Of a stretch of 64,000 bases of DNA, positions 7,770-17,902 are shown piece after piece. This DNA comes from Bacillus sp. 491mf. GTDB lineage: Bacteria; Bacillota; Bacilli; Bacillales; Bacillaceae_G. How positions within the stretch are numbered: position 1 is the first letter of the stretch; each line of letters begins with the position of its first letter. The notes under the pieces are model-generated. The model was not told where the DNA came from, did not search any database, and was given only the letters and a program-made list of their open reading frames with translations. Position numbers and translations under genes: made by a program. Location: contig NZ_FOLV01000006.1 of assembly GCF_900112415.1 (NCBI RefSeq), positions 62,001 to 126,000 on the forward strand. The letters run 5' to 3'.

Positions 7770-8696
7770 TTATAGTTTATCGATTAATGTCTCCCATGTA
7801 AGTTCAAGAACACTCACCATATTTTGTGGTTCATTTGAAATATATGTTATAACTGCATTTTTATCTGGCAGCATTACAACATATTGACCATATAAACCAT
7901 CCATGCGATATGAATGAGAGCAAGAGTTCATCCATATTTGATAGCCGTATCCTTGATGATGGTCTGCCGTAGCAAAATAAGGATTAAAATCGTTGGTCTT
8001 TATTTGGACAGATGTTGCTTGTTCAATGTAACTTGAAGGAATCAGTTGCTTACCTTTCCAGACACCTTTATCGAGAACTAATTGCCCGAATCTGGATAAT
8101 TGTTCTGCTGTTAAATATAAACCTGAGAATCCCTGTGGAATTCCTTTTGGACATGTATCCCATTTAGGTTTTGGTATGTCTAAATGTTTAAATATTCTTC
8201 TATCTAAGTATTCATCCAAGTTACTTCCTGTAGTAATACTTATTATTTTGGAAAGCATATAGGTTGCGGCATTGTTATATGTAAAATGAGTACCTGGTTT
8301 AAATACAATCGGTTCATCAAAGAATAATTGTGAAATATCCCATTCCTGACCACTACTCCAATCAGCCTTCATAACTGGGCATTCTGCATGTCCAGTTCCC
8401 ATGCAAAGCAAATCATGAATAGTCATCTCTTTTAGGTATTCATTCATTGGGTCATGTTGAATATCTGAGAAAAAATCTATAACATGGTCATTAATTTTAA
8501 AGTAACCCTCTCTAATGGCAATACCGACTGCCATTGATGTAAATGTTTTGCTTACTGAATATAAAAGAGCAGGCTTTTCTTCTTCAAAATCATGTTTTGC
8601 AATTATATTTCCATTTTTCCTAACAACTACATTCAGAACATGAAGATCCTTACTATTTACAGATAAAATCAAATCATTCAATATTTCATTATTCAT
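7770..8696 (-). CDS. Serine hydrolase of the class C beta-lactamase/EstB family
   Basis: The 308-residue protein has the Ser-x-x-Lys catalytic motif SVSK at residues 47-50, a Tyr-x-Asn equivalent in the FTYNNAATY segment, and an HQGYGYQIW segment in the place of the third (H/K-x-G) motif. Such proteins are esterases, D-amino-acid peptidases or penicillin-binding-like enzymes. No signal peptide is seen, so it is probably cytoplasmic and not a resistance beta-lactamase. I chose ATG at 8696 because GGAGAG lies just upstream; an in-frame ATG 36 bp earlier (8732) has no such site. Confidence 0.8.
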   Translation of the reverse strand: MNNEILNDLILSVNSKDLHVLNVVVRKNGNIIAKHDFEEEKPALLYSVSKTFTSMAVGIAIREGYFKINDHVIDFFSDIQHDPMNEYLKEMTIHDLLCMGTGHAECPVMKADWSSGQEWDISQLFFDEPIVFKPGTHFTYNNAATYMLSKIISITTGSNLDEYLDRRIFKHLDIPKPKWDTCPKGIPQGFSGLYLTAEQLSRFGQLVLDKGVWKGKQLIPSSYIEQATSVQIKTNDFNPYFATADHHQGYGYQIWMNSCSHSYRMDGLYGQYVVMLPDKNAVITYISNEPQNMVSVLELTWETLIDKL

Positions 8697-8732
8697 TGTA
8701 ACTCTCTCCATTAAATATATATTTCTTAACAA

Positions 8733-9356
8733 TCCTTAATTCGTATAATCCTACTTATGAGTAGTTTTAAATGTATTGAAATAGATAAATTATAACATTA
8801 GTGATAACCTGTTTAAATGTAATGCTTCACACACTTCATACCAATGTTATCAAAATTCGTTGTTTCGCATCTTCCATTGTTCGCGCCCAATCATCAAAAA
8901 GTTTTTGTGTAGTTTCAGACGTACGTAGCAAATAATGTTCCTCCCTTTATAAAGTATCTACCTCTATTTTCAATGTGAAAGTGTTATTAATATTCATCAT
9001 TGTTATCACTCCAATCCATATGTATTAATTAATGTCTTCGATTCAAAATTTTGAAATCCTTCTAGCTGTACCATTTTCATGGAAATAATCACCAAAAAAC
9101 ATAATAGTAAAATTATATTTTATGGTCAAAAAGAATGCTGCAAAGAAATAAAGCAGTAAGTTTCATTCTTTGGAGAAGCAAGACTTTGTATGATACTTAA
9201 AAATAAAACAATATATAATGAACATAAAAACCCTATACAACAAGCAATTAAAAACTTAGATAAAAGGACAAATTTCTTTTAAATTCTCCGTCTTTAAAAG
9301 AGAACTAGTCTTTTTTCCACATTCTAGCATATTTATTTTCTAGAAGGGAGGAGAAA
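8733..9356. other. 620-bp gap with small decayed reading frames
   Basis: No full gene is visible. On the minus strand three short frames follow each other: one ending near 9015, a 17-codon frame with a GGAGTG site starting near 9002, and a frame over about 8822-8950 encoding a 30-35 residue hydrophilic helix that includes LFDDWARTMEDAKQRIL. On the plus strand a 30-codon frame (9190-9282) precedes the SpoIIP paralogue. They look like debris of small phage or plasmid-type genes; I cannot identify them. Confidence 0.35.
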
Positions 9357-10505
9357 ATGAAAAGAAATTCTATATTTATAAAGACTGTCAAAATGAATAA
9401 AATCATAACTTTGCTTATATTATCCGTCTTATTATCTACTATTCTTGCTACTATTATTGCTACAAGCCTGCAAAGTTTTAAATTTTATTATATAAACCAA
9501 TGGTTAGGTAAGTTTTCTCTCAATGGTTATATGCACGCATTTGAATCAGAAAATAGATATTTTGCTCATGATTACTTTTTAGAAAATAAGAGAGATTCGT
9601 TTGGCTCATTGTTGTTTTCTTCAATAAGTGATATAAAACTACAGGATATTCGAACATTAGTTAGTCGTGAAATTCCTGGACTGTCAAAATACTACTTTGG
9701 AATTTTAGTGGCCGGAGAGGGGACAGATTTCACTAATATTCCAAATGAATCTAGCATTCCCATGGAAGACATTACAAAAAAACGAGAAGTTGATACTAGC
9801 AAACTGGATGAACTAAAAAAGCACTCCACAACTGAAAATAAAACCTCATCACCTAAAGGAACGCACTCTGTATTAGTTTATCATTCGCATAGTTGGGAAT
9901 CATTTTTACCATTAATTCCTGGTGCAACGAAACTAAACGAAGCCTCTAGTCCTGAAGTTAATGTGTCGTTATTAGGAAATAAACTAAGAGAACTTTTAGA
10001 AGCAAAGAACATTCCTGTAGTGCACGATTCAACCAATATGAGTGAGTATCTAGCTACAAAAGGATTGAATTGGGAAACAGCTTACAAAGGATCTCGACAA
10101 ATTGTACAAGCTACTTTAGCTCAAAATAAAGATATTAAGTACTTAATTGATCTACATCGTGATGATGCCCGTAAGAAGCAAACAACAAAAATAATAAATG
10201 GTAAGTCATATGCAAGATTGTTTTTTATAGTAGGTATGGAAAATAAAAATAAGCAACAAAATATGGAATTGGTAAAGAAAATAAACACTGCTTTAGAGCA
10301 GAAATATACAGGTATCAGTAGAGGGATATTTCCAAAGTACTATTACAATGGTAATGGTGTATATAATCAAGATTTATCCTCTAATTCATTGCTAATTGAA
10401 ATCGGTGGGGTAGATAACACTATGGAAGAACTAAACAACTCTGTTGAAGCACTAGCCGAGATCATTAGTGAGCAATATTGGCAAAATGAAAAGGTGAACG
10501 GATAA
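9357..10505 (+). CDS. spoIIP: SpoIIP-family peptidoglycan hydrolase (paralogue)
   Basis: SpoIIP is an amidase/endopeptidase that works with SpoIID and SpoIIM to degrade septal peptidoglycan during engulfment of the forespore. This 382-residue protein has an N-terminal membrane anchor (residues about 16-37), a variable linker, then the SpoIIP domain from about 168: LVYHSHSWESF (His and Glu of the metal site), YLIDLHRD, and LLIEIGGVDNTMEE near the C terminus. All the family landmarks are present. GGGAGG precedes ATG 9357. It lies among accessory genes, not with gpr as in the usual locus, and is probably a second copy. The downstream lipoprotein gene is 32 bp away. Confidence 0.88.
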   Translation: MKRNSIFIKTVKMNKIITLLILSVLLSTILATIIATSLQSFKFYYINQWLGKFSLNGYMHAFESENRYFAHDYFLENKRDSFGSLLFSSISDIKLQDIRTLVSREIPGLSKYYFGILVAGEGTDFTNIPNESSIPMEDITKKREVDTSKLDELKKHSTTENKTSSPKGTHSVLVYHSHSWESFLPLIPGATKLNEASSPEVNVSLLGNKLRELLEAKNIPVVHDSTNMSEYLATKGLNWETAYKGSRQIVQATLAQNKDIKYLIDLHRDDARKKQTTKIINGKSYARLFFIVGMENKNKQQNMELVKKINTALEQKYTGISRGIFPKYYYNGNGVYNQDLSSNSLLIEIGGVDNTMEELNNSVEALAEIISEQYWQNEKVNG

Positions 10506-10537
10506 GGAGAGACTGATTAATTAAAGGGGTGTAAGTT

Positions 10538-11467
10538 GTGGAAGTGAAGAAACTTGTAGGTTTTGCAATACCCGTAATGATATTATTAAGTAGTTGTGGG
10601 GTAGAAAATAAGACTTCAAAAGAAACAAAGACTGAAGTAAACGAAAAAGGGAATCAAAAAGTAAGGGTTTCAGAAGAGGAATACGCTGAATACGTATTAG
10701 ATTTAGGTACTGAATTTACAAAAGCATATGAGACTTTTATTCCAACAGTAAAGAACAAGCAATCAAGTAAAAAAGTGTTAGATGAGTTAAAAAGGGTAGA
10801 TAAAGTTTTAACGAAATTTGATTCTATTGACCCTCCTAATAAATACGAAGACATACAGAAGAATATAAAGAAATCAACCTCATCTTATAGAACAGCATTC
10901 TCTATTGTTAGAGACTTGTATTCGCAAGACAAGGTAAACGATAAAGAGATAAGTAGAGAAGTCCTTGAAAAAATGAAACCTTATTTACAAGACGGTGATG
11001 GTTATTGGACTACCGTATATAATGAGTTGAAGACAGATATTACAATGACAAAAGGTGGTTATCTAGACTCTGAAGACTTTAAAAATACGAAAACAGAAAA
11101 TGTAATAGACTATGAAAAAATGAAGAAAGACATAGTAGATGGTACAGAGTTAATAGGGAATTGGGGTATCATACGCAAAGATAAGTTTATAACAACATTT
11201 GTATTAAAAGACGGGAATCCTAAGACGTTTGAGATGTACACAGAAGACGACTATCCAAGTAAGAGAAACATAATAGAAGGTACGTGGGAATATGATAGAG
11301 AAAGTGTGATGTTAGAACTTCATATCACTAAACAAGTAACAAACTGGGTATTCGTTAGCCATAAAAAGAGAAACATATTTTATAAGATACAAAACTACAA
11401 TGAAAACTTTTTACAACTATACAACGGCGGACCAGAAACTACAACTAGAAATGTAAAGCATAAATAA
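10538..11467 (+). CDS. Lipoprotein, DUF3994-like (long form)
   Basis: A 309-residue lipoprotein with a GTG start after AAAGGGGT. The signal peptide is short and ends in the lipobox LSSC. The N-terminal half (helical, with VLDLGTEFTKAYE and FDSIDPPNKYEDIQKNIKK) is shared with the next gene. The C-terminal third (GTELIGNWGIIRKDKFITTF onward, then GTWEYDRESVMLELHITK) reads like a small beta-barrel. The overall plan resembles B. cereus-group lipoproteins I associate with DUF3994. Function is unknown; it should be anchored outside the membrane. It may be co-transcribed with the SpoIIP paralogue. Confidence 0.7.
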   Translation: MEVKKLVGFAIPVMILLSSCGVENKTSKETKTEVNEKGNQKVRVSEEEYAEYVLDLGTEFTKAYETFIPTVKNKQSSKKVLDELKRVDKVLTKFDSIDPPNKYEDIQKNIKKSTSSYRTAFSIVRDLYSQDKVNDKEISREVLEKMKPYLQDGDGYWTTVYNELKTDITMTKGGYLDSEDFKNTKTENVIDYEKMKKDIVDGTELIGNWGIIRKDKFITTFVLKDGNPKTFEMYTEDDYPSKRNIIEGTWEYDRESVMLELHITKQVTNWVFVSHKKRNIFYKIQNYNENFLQLYNGGPETTTRNVKHK

Positions 11468-11504
11468 TGTATCGCTTCATGAAACAGTAATATAAGAAAG
11501 TAAG

Positions 11505-11535
11505 AGGATTAGGCGTAGAAACCTAGTCCCTTTTT
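11505..11535 (+). terminator. Terminator between the two lipoprotein genes
   Basis: An 8-bp stem (11506-11513 with 11522-11529, one T-G pair) is followed by CTTTTT. It suggests the second lipoprotein gene has its own promoter. Confidence 0.65.
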
Positions 11536-11699
11536 ATTAAGGAAGTATACTGGAGATGAAAAAGCCAAACTTACAGATGTTATTTGAAGATAGGGGTCAA
11601 GCAAGTATGTTAGACTTCAAACTTTGATAAAAGCAACAAAGAGTATTGGGAATAAAACAAACTGATTAATTAAATCAACAATACAAAGGGGTGTAAGAT

Positions 11700-12221
11700 G
11701 TGAAAGGAAAGAAACTTATAGGTCTTTCAATACCCGTAGTAATGATGTTGTTAAGTGGTTGTGGGGTAGAAAGTAAGACTTCAAAAGAAACAAAGACTGA
11801 AGTAAAAGAAAAAGATATCCAAAAAATAAAGATTTCAGCAGAGAACTATCCGCAATATGTAGTAGACTTAGGTGAAGAGTTAGACAAAGAATTTAAAGGT
11901 TTCGCTGATATTGCAACAGGATACTATAATGGTAAGAAAACAAACCAGGATGTCTTAGATGGTATCGAAAGATTCGATAAGGTAACTGATAAGTTTTTAG
12001 TAATTGACCCACCTAGTGAATATGTAGACCAACAAAAGGTTATTGAAAAAGCAATGGTAAAGTATAAGAAAGCATTCTCATTAATAAAAGACGTTCGTAC
12101 AGGAAAGAAGTCATCTCCTAAGGAAGATGGTAAAACAGCATACCAACTCACTGAAGAAGGAGACGAGTACTGGGGTGTAGTTCACAAAGAACTGAAAAAT
12201 GAACTAACACATTCAAAATGA
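11700..12221 (+). CDS. Lipoprotein, short paralogue of the upstream gene
   Basis: A 173-residue lipoprotein with a GTG start after AAAGGGGTG and lipobox LSGC. The leader and the first 140 residues closely match the gene at 10538-11467 (shared CGVE-KTSKETKTEV, DLG-E, IDPPS-Y), and the upstream DNA is also alike (ACTGATTAATTAAA and GGGGTGTAAG blocks). The beta-rich C-terminal domain of the long form is missing. A tandem duplication followed by loss of the 3' half is the simplest explanation. Function is unknown. Confidence 0.7.
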   Translation: MKGKKLIGLSIPVVMMLLSGCGVESKTSKETKTEVKEKDIQKIKISAENYPQYVVDLGEELDKEFKGFADIATGYYNGKKTNQDVLDGIERFDKVTDKFLVIDPPSEYVDQQKVIEKAMVKYKKAFSLIKDVRTGKKSSPKEDGKTAYQLTEEGDEYWGVVHKELKNELTHSK

Positions 12222-12254
12222 GGGTTTATTAGACTTACCACTTTTAGAAAAAGA

Positions 12255-12341
12255 ATGGAAAACAAATCGATAAAAACCATAGAACAAATGAATCCAGAAG
12301 CAGCCGTTGATTTAACAGACTCTTTTTTAGCAGACTTATAA
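12255..12341 (+). pseudogene. Short coding debris upstream of the alcohol dehydrogenase remnant
   Basis: A 28-codon frame (ENKSIKTIEQMNPEAAVDLT in its first part) follows a second fragment in another frame (LLDLPLLEKEWK, about 12225-12270). Both look like the broken tail of one lost gene. I cannot name the parent. Confidence 0.25.
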
Positions 12342-12401
12342 GTATTGAAAAACCTTCTGAATCCATTCTCCTTTTTTACGGAAATATACTCCTAGTAATC
12401 A

Positions 12402-13088
12402 GCAGATGAATACAAAAGTAAAAAGATCATCCATGCACTTATCCCGCAATTAGCTGTACTGGATCCAACGCTTACCGTTAAACTACCTCCTCATATAACA
12501 TCAACTACTGGAATGGACGCTTTGACACATGCGGTTGAGGCATACATTGGAAAAAGTAATACAGAAGAAACAAAACAGAACAGTAGAGAGGCGGTTCAAT
12601 TGATATTTAATAAGCTTTATGAATCCTATATAAATGGTTCAAATATTAACGCACGCAAAAACATGCAGAAAGCGTCATATTTAGCCGGTGTAGCGTTTAC
12701 TCGTGCATATGTTGGATATGTTCATGCTATTGCACATACATTAGGAGGATTTTATTCCGTTCCTCATGGATTAGCTAACGCTATAATCTTGCCTTATGTT
12801 TTGGAGTATTATGGAAAATCAGTATATAAACCGTTAGCTGAACTAGCGGATTTAATTGGAATCAGTAATTCATCAGACACCGATGAACAAAAGTCAAAAA
12901 AGTTTATAGATGCAATAAGGAAACTCAATGAAGACATGAGTATACCCAAAAAGGTCAGCTGCATACTTGATAAAGATATTCCTGTTATGGTAAACCGGGC
13001 TTTAAAAGAGGCGAACCCGCTCTATCCCGTTCCCAAAATTCTTTCAAAAGTAGACATGGTTCAGCTTTACCACATTATAAAAGAATAG
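12402..13088 (+). pseudogene. Iron-containing alcohol dehydrogenase, N-terminal half missing
   Basis: The frame opens at 12402 right after an in-frame stop and reads KIIHALIPQLAVLDPTLTV, then TTGMDALTHAVEAYIG, YVHAIAHTLGGFYSVPHG, the family-III alcohol dehydrogenase C-terminal domain with its three iron-binding His. The NAD-binding Rossmann half (about 150-180 residues in the family) is absent, and there is no ribosome binding site. An ATG at 12513 could open a 191-residue frame, but the product would lack the cofactor site. I treat it as a relic. Confidence 0.8.
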
Positions 13089-13247
13089 GAATGTTACACT
13101 TAAAATATTCTTATTTTACTTAAAAAGGTAGGCATGAAATAATTTATTTTGTTAGAAATCTTTTTTATTCTCAATAGACAGAACATAAGTTCTTTCATAT
13201 GATATAGAAGAAGGTGTACTCAATTTATATCTGTTGAAAGGGGATAA

Positions 13248-14245
<998 letters not shown>

Positions 14246-14262
14246 TTGCTACTTTAGTTAGC

Positions 14263-14302
14263 AAAAAAAGATCGACACACTAATAACGTGCCGATCTTTT
14301 TT
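14263..14302 (+). terminator. Terminator after the homing endonuclease
   Basis: A roughly 15-bp stem (14263-14278 with 14288-14302, one mismatch) with A and T runs on its flanks follows the second endonuclease frame. Confidence 0.75.
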
Positions 14303-14845
14303 CTCTGAGTCACAGTAGCAAACCTGAATAGCAAACAAATAAAAAGAATTGGAATTTTTGCATCGTAAGAGTAGAGAGATATGGAGCGGTGCCAGTCACT
14401 AATTTAATTTTAGTTAATTCTTTTACAGTTTACATAATATAAATTATGGGCAGTTGTAAAATAAAAGTGTTTTCTATCTCTATAACTAAGTAAACTATAC
14501 ATTTTGAGATGAAACAGAGATTTTTGAAACAATCCATAACATATTTACATATCGGTTTAAAATTTTATAAATTTAAATACCAGCAAAAAAATTTCACACA
14601 GCAATTCGTTGCACACTGCCGCAGAAATTTTACGTTTAATCGTCATTGTTATAAAAAATTTTTATTGGATCACACTTAAAACTTTATTTGTAAACTTTCA
14701 TTTTGTTTTTTATTCAACATTTATATCTTATTTACCAAATATATACAAAAACTTTTGTGCATAACAATTTTTCATGATTCGGTTCTAACCTACTTTTCTT
14801 TGCTCAATTCCTACTTCTTAGTTAACATAATACAATTATAAAATA
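14303..14845. other. 540-bp gap without a recognisable gene
   Basis: Very A+T-rich DNA with short stops in all frames. The one structure that I see is a loose inverted pair, AAAATTTC and GAAATTTT, around 14587-14636. I see nothing else in it. Confidence 0.4.
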
Positions 14846-14883
14846 AAAGAAATTCTCCCTTGTTATATTTGGGAGAATTTCTT
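14846..14883 (-). terminator. Terminator of the DUF1992 gene
   Basis: A 13-bp stem with GGGAGAATTTCTT arms (14847-14859 with 14871-14883) just beyond the minus-strand stop; a T-rich run follows on the minus strand. Confidence 0.75.
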
Positions 14884-14884
14884 A

Positions 14885-15298
14885 TTAGCTCGGTTTACTT
14901 ATCTTCATTTTTTGTGCTGACGGCGGACAAGTTAAATTGTACTCATGAATCTTTTTATTAATCAATTCAATCAATGCACTAGCTTCTTCCTTATCCGTGC
15001 ATGTATGCAACTTCTCCTTTAAGGTATCAATCTCTTTCGAAAGCTCAATCCACCCCGGCAAAATATGATTATCTTTCATTGTTTTATATAGTTGTTTTTC
15101 TGGATTATAAGATAAATTTTTATCAATTTGCAGTGGTTTTCCTTTTCCTACTAAGTCATCAAATACGCCTTCTTTTTGCGATCTTTTAATAATCGAACTA
15201 ATATGATCTTCGTACGTATATGACCATACTTTCTCATCTTTAGCTAAAATTTCTTGTTTCTTTAATGCTTTATCTAATTCTTTTTCTCGATCTTTCAT
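14885..15298 (-). CDS. DUF1992 (DnaJ-homologue) domain protein
   Basis: The 137-residue protein has the DUF1992 core: IIKRSQKEGVFDDLVGKGKP (residues about 35-54), followed by a charged helix. Members are small cytosolic proteins sometimes called DnaJ homologue subfamily C 28-like; their role is not established. GGGAGGAG precedes ATG 15298. It lies 21 bp after the esterase gene on the same strand, so the two are probably one transcript. Confidence 0.85.
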   Translation of the reverse strand: MKDREKELDKALKKQEILAKDEKVWSYTYEDHISSIIKRSQKEGVFDDLVGKGKPLQIDKNLSYNPEKQLYKTMKDNHILPGWIELSKEIDTLKEKLHTCTDKEEASALIELINKKIHEYNLTCPPSAQKMKISKPS

Positions 15299-15319
15299 AT
15301 GTTTTCTCCTCCCTTTTTA

Positions 15320-16513
15320 TTATTTCATAGGTATTTTTAATTGTTGTAAGGCTACTAATCCATCAGCAAGCTGTTTGTGCCACCACAGCACATCATGACC
15401 ACCAAGGAATTCAGTATAGGTACTTTGATATCCCTTTTCTTTAAGTACTTGTGATAAGCTTCTATTTGCTTCTAACAATGGTTTATTTTCTAACTGCCCA
15501 GCACCCATATAAATTTGTAATGGTAATCTGCTGCTTCTTTTAAATTGATTTTCAATCCAATGGTGTGCTCCATTGTAGTTTTCTTTTTTCCGATGTACAG
15601 AGCCAGACATCGATAAAACATTTCCAAAGATATCTGGATATTGCAACGCTGCATAAAAAGCTGCTAAACCACCAAGACTGAATCCACCAATTGTTGTATG
15701 ATATGGATCTGCATGAACGTGATATCTTTCTTGAATCCAAGGAAGTAGTTCTTTTGTTAAAAACATATTCATTTCCTTATAAAGTGTGAGTTCTGTAAAT
15801 CGATCTACATGATCAATACCAATTAGAATACACGGAGGAATTTCTTTTGTATGTATAAGATGATCTAGTGTTGTAGCTGCTGATAACGTCTGCAGCATAG
15901 ATTTGCCATCAAACATGATAAGAAGGTCATAAGAAGATTGTTCAGGTGAGTAATTATGTGGAGTATATATCCAAATTTGTCGTTCATTCTTTAAAATTGA
16001 ACTATAGAACTGATGCGTTTCTACTTTTCCTTTTGGAATGTGAGTTTGTTGCTTTGTTTTATCACTTTGCGTTGATAGGCCTAATTCTAAAAAAGACATT
16101 GGTTCTGCTTCATGCCCAAATATTTTAGAATTCAATGGATCATGCTTATAATTTTCACTTCGTTTTACCCAATTTTGTTCAAAGTTATCATTAATAGAAA
16201 AATAATACGTCGAAGCAAACGTTTCTTTCGTTCGAAACGTTTTAAACCATACGTTTGTATGTAAGAGCTTATCCATTTCATTCGCTTCTATATCCCAACC
16301 AGGAAAACTTCCAAATACAAATGCATTTTCGGTTTGTTCATCACCTAACCAAATATATGTAACAAGATTGTACTCATCATCAATTGGACAAGTCTCCACA
16401 ATAGGTGTTTCATGTTTTTTTATGCTCTTTAAAAACAATGTAAGAGCATAATGGTCCCCTTGGTTTAACCGCTTCGCCAAATCATGCATAATCGGACTCG
16501 TTAGTTCCTTCAT
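15320..16513 (-). CDS. Enterochelin-esterase-like alpha/beta hydrolase
   Basis: A 397-residue protein with an N-terminal beta-rich domain like that of Fes-type esterases (YIWLGDEQTENAFVFGSFPG) and a C-terminal esterase-D-like hydrolase. The nucleophile elbow is GGFSLGG, the preceding DLLIMFDGK strand is typical, and a late GGHDVLWW supplies the His. These enzymes hydrolyse ester bonds of siderophores such as trilactones, but many members act on other esters. No siderophore genes are nearby and it lacks a signal peptide, so the substrate is open. GGGAGG is present upstream of ATG. Confidence 0.85.
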   Translation of the reverse strand: MKELTSPIMHDLAKRLNQGDHYALTLFLKSIKKHETPIVETCPIDDEYNLVTYIWLGDEQTENAFVFGSFPGWDIEANEMDKLLHTNVWFKTFRTKETFASTYYFSINDNFEQNWVKRSENYKHDPLNSKIFGHEAEPMSFLELGLSTQSDKTKQQTHIPKGKVETHQFYSSILKNERQIWIYTPHNYSPEQSSYDLLIMFDGKSMLQTLSAATTLDHLIHTKEIPPCILIGIDHVDRFTELTLYKEMNMFLTKELLPWIQERYHVHADPYHTTIGGFSLGGLAAFYAALQYPDIFGNVLSMSGSVHRKKENYNGAHHWIENQFKRSSRLPLQIYMGAGQLENKPLLEANRSLSQVLKEKGYQSTYTEFLGGHDVLWWHKQLADGLVALQQLKIPMK

Positions 16514-16650
16514 CTTTTACCTCCCTTTTCTCTTTCTAACTCAATACTTATTTCAATAATAGATTGATTGTTCCCTTGTTATTTACTGTGTGTATAGTGT
16601 CTATTTTGTGAACAAAATTTATATTTAGGACTATATAGAATAAAGTATTT

Positions 16651-16686
16651 AAAAAGGTGTTTTCCTGTCTAGAAAACACCTTTTTT
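16651..16686 (-). terminator. Terminator after the dihydrofolate reductase gene
   Basis: A perfect 14-bp A-plus-GGTGTTTTC stem (16651-16664 with 16672-16685) and flanking T run on both strands; it could serve both directions. Confidence 0.8.
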
Positions 16687-16721
16687 AACATACCCCTAAT
16701 TATCGATAGTTCTTCACGAAA

Positions 16722-17207
16722 TCATTTTATTTTCTCAAATACATGAAAGTAATAATCATAATGGTTCTTTTCGTCTTTTCTTCCTTTTTCGACTGATAAT
16801 TCTTTCCACGACAAATACTCAATCGTTGGGAAAAAACGATCTCCTTCAAAAGGAGCGTGAATCTTAGTTATGTACAACTTTTGAGTGTAAGGAAGGAATT
16901 GTCGATAGATCTCTTCTCCCCCAAGAATAAATACTTCTTCTCCTTCACATTTAGAAAGAGCGTCTTCGATCGAATAAGCTATATGACAGCCTTCAGCTTT
17001 AAAGTCTTTATTTGTTGTTAGGACGATGTTTTTACGTCCATCTAAAGGTTTTCCTATTGATTCATAATTCTTTCTTCCTAGAATGATAGAATGTCCCATA
17101 GTAATTCGTCTCAAATATGCCCAATCATTCGGGAGTCTCCAAGGAAGATCGTTGTCTTTTCCAATTACATTATTTTCCCCTACAGCAACCATTGCGTATA
17201 TTATCAT
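16722..17207 (-). CDS. dfrA: Dihydrofolate reductase (paralogue)
   Basis: This enzyme reduces dihydrofolate to tetrahydrofolate with NADPH. The 161-residue protein has the family landmarks: VIGKDNDLPWRLPNDW with the catalytic acid at residue 28, MGHSIILGRKNYESIG, and FILGGEEIYRQFLP. It is not next to thyA, which normally accompanies the housekeeping copy, and it follows a Nudix gene by 33 bp. It is therefore probably a second copy; extra dihydrofolate reductases can lower trimethoprim sensitivity, but that is not shown by sequence. Confidence 0.9.
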   Translation of the reverse strand: MIIYAMVAVGENNVIGKDNDLPWRLPNDWAYLRRITMGHSIILGRKNYESIGKPLDGRKNIVLTTNKDFKAEGCHIAYSIEDALSKCEGEEVFILGGEEIYRQFLPYTQKLYITKIHAPFEGDRFFPTIEYLSWKELSVEKGRKDEKNHYDYYFHVFEKIK

Positions 17208-17240
17208 GTTCTCATCGCCTTTACGGATTTAAATCAAAAA

Positions 17241-17687
17241 TTAAAGTGTGCTAACCCAACATGTTTCTATATCATGTTCTTGAACTTTTTTCATTAATAT
17301 TTGCACGGCACTTTCCGGCATTACATTATATCTTTTTAAATTTTCTTCAGTAGGTGCAATCCAATGAAAATCCAGATGAGATTCCCTAGATTTAGGAGGT
17401 GTTTCCACTTTCAATTGTTCACTATTTACTTTGAATACATGATTAATTTCATAATGCAAAGTGTCTCCGTCTCTCCACTGATTTTCAATCACACCAAGAA
17501 ATTTTTCGATTGAACAAGAAGTACCTATTTCTTCTTTCCATTCGCGTATAAGTGCATTTTCAACTGATTCACCTAATTCAATGTGTCCTCCTGGTAAAAA
17601 ACAATGATGCCCTTTATAATGTGCTACTAAAAGTTTTCCGTCTTTTATAAGTATTCCTCTTACAATGTGGTGAAATTGAGTTTTCAT
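17241..17687 (-). CDS. Nudix hydrolase
   Basis: A 148-residue Nudix protein with an intact box at about residues 33-55 (GGHIELGESVENALIREWKE then EIG). Family members hydrolyse nucleoside diphosphates linked to another group, such as oxidised nucleotides or nucleotide sugars; the substrate cannot be told. It is first in a two-gene unit with the dihydrofolate reductase paralogue. A Nudix enzyme can dephosphorylate dihydroneopterin triphosphate in folate synthesis, so a folate link is possible but unproven. Confidence 0.85.
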   Translation of the reverse strand: MKTQFHHIVRGILIKDGKLLVAHYKGHHCFLPGGHIELGESVENALIREWKEEIGTSCSIEKFLGVIENQWRDGDTLHYEINHVFKVNSEQLKVETPPKSRESHLDFHWIAPTEENLKRYNVMPESAVQILMKKVQEHDIETCWVSTL

Positions 17688-17902
17688 ATCATAGTCCTCC
17701 TTTTTTACACAGCAGATACTAAATTCTAATATGAGTAGTCAAATTCCTTTTTCAGTTGCATATAGATGTATATCTTGATAAAGATTTATTTTTTTGTTGT
17801 AAAAATACGGTAAATGAAATTAGATTGAACAATAATCACCTTCACCTTTGTAACATTACGTCTGCTACTAACTCATATTTCAAACGTTCTTTCATTCACA
17901 GC

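Noticed and set aside
11536-11660. Short peptide-coding stretch between the two lipoproteins
   Set aside because: A 23-codon frame (ATG near 11556) has only weak signals and overlapping stops; it looks like part of the duplicated spacer.
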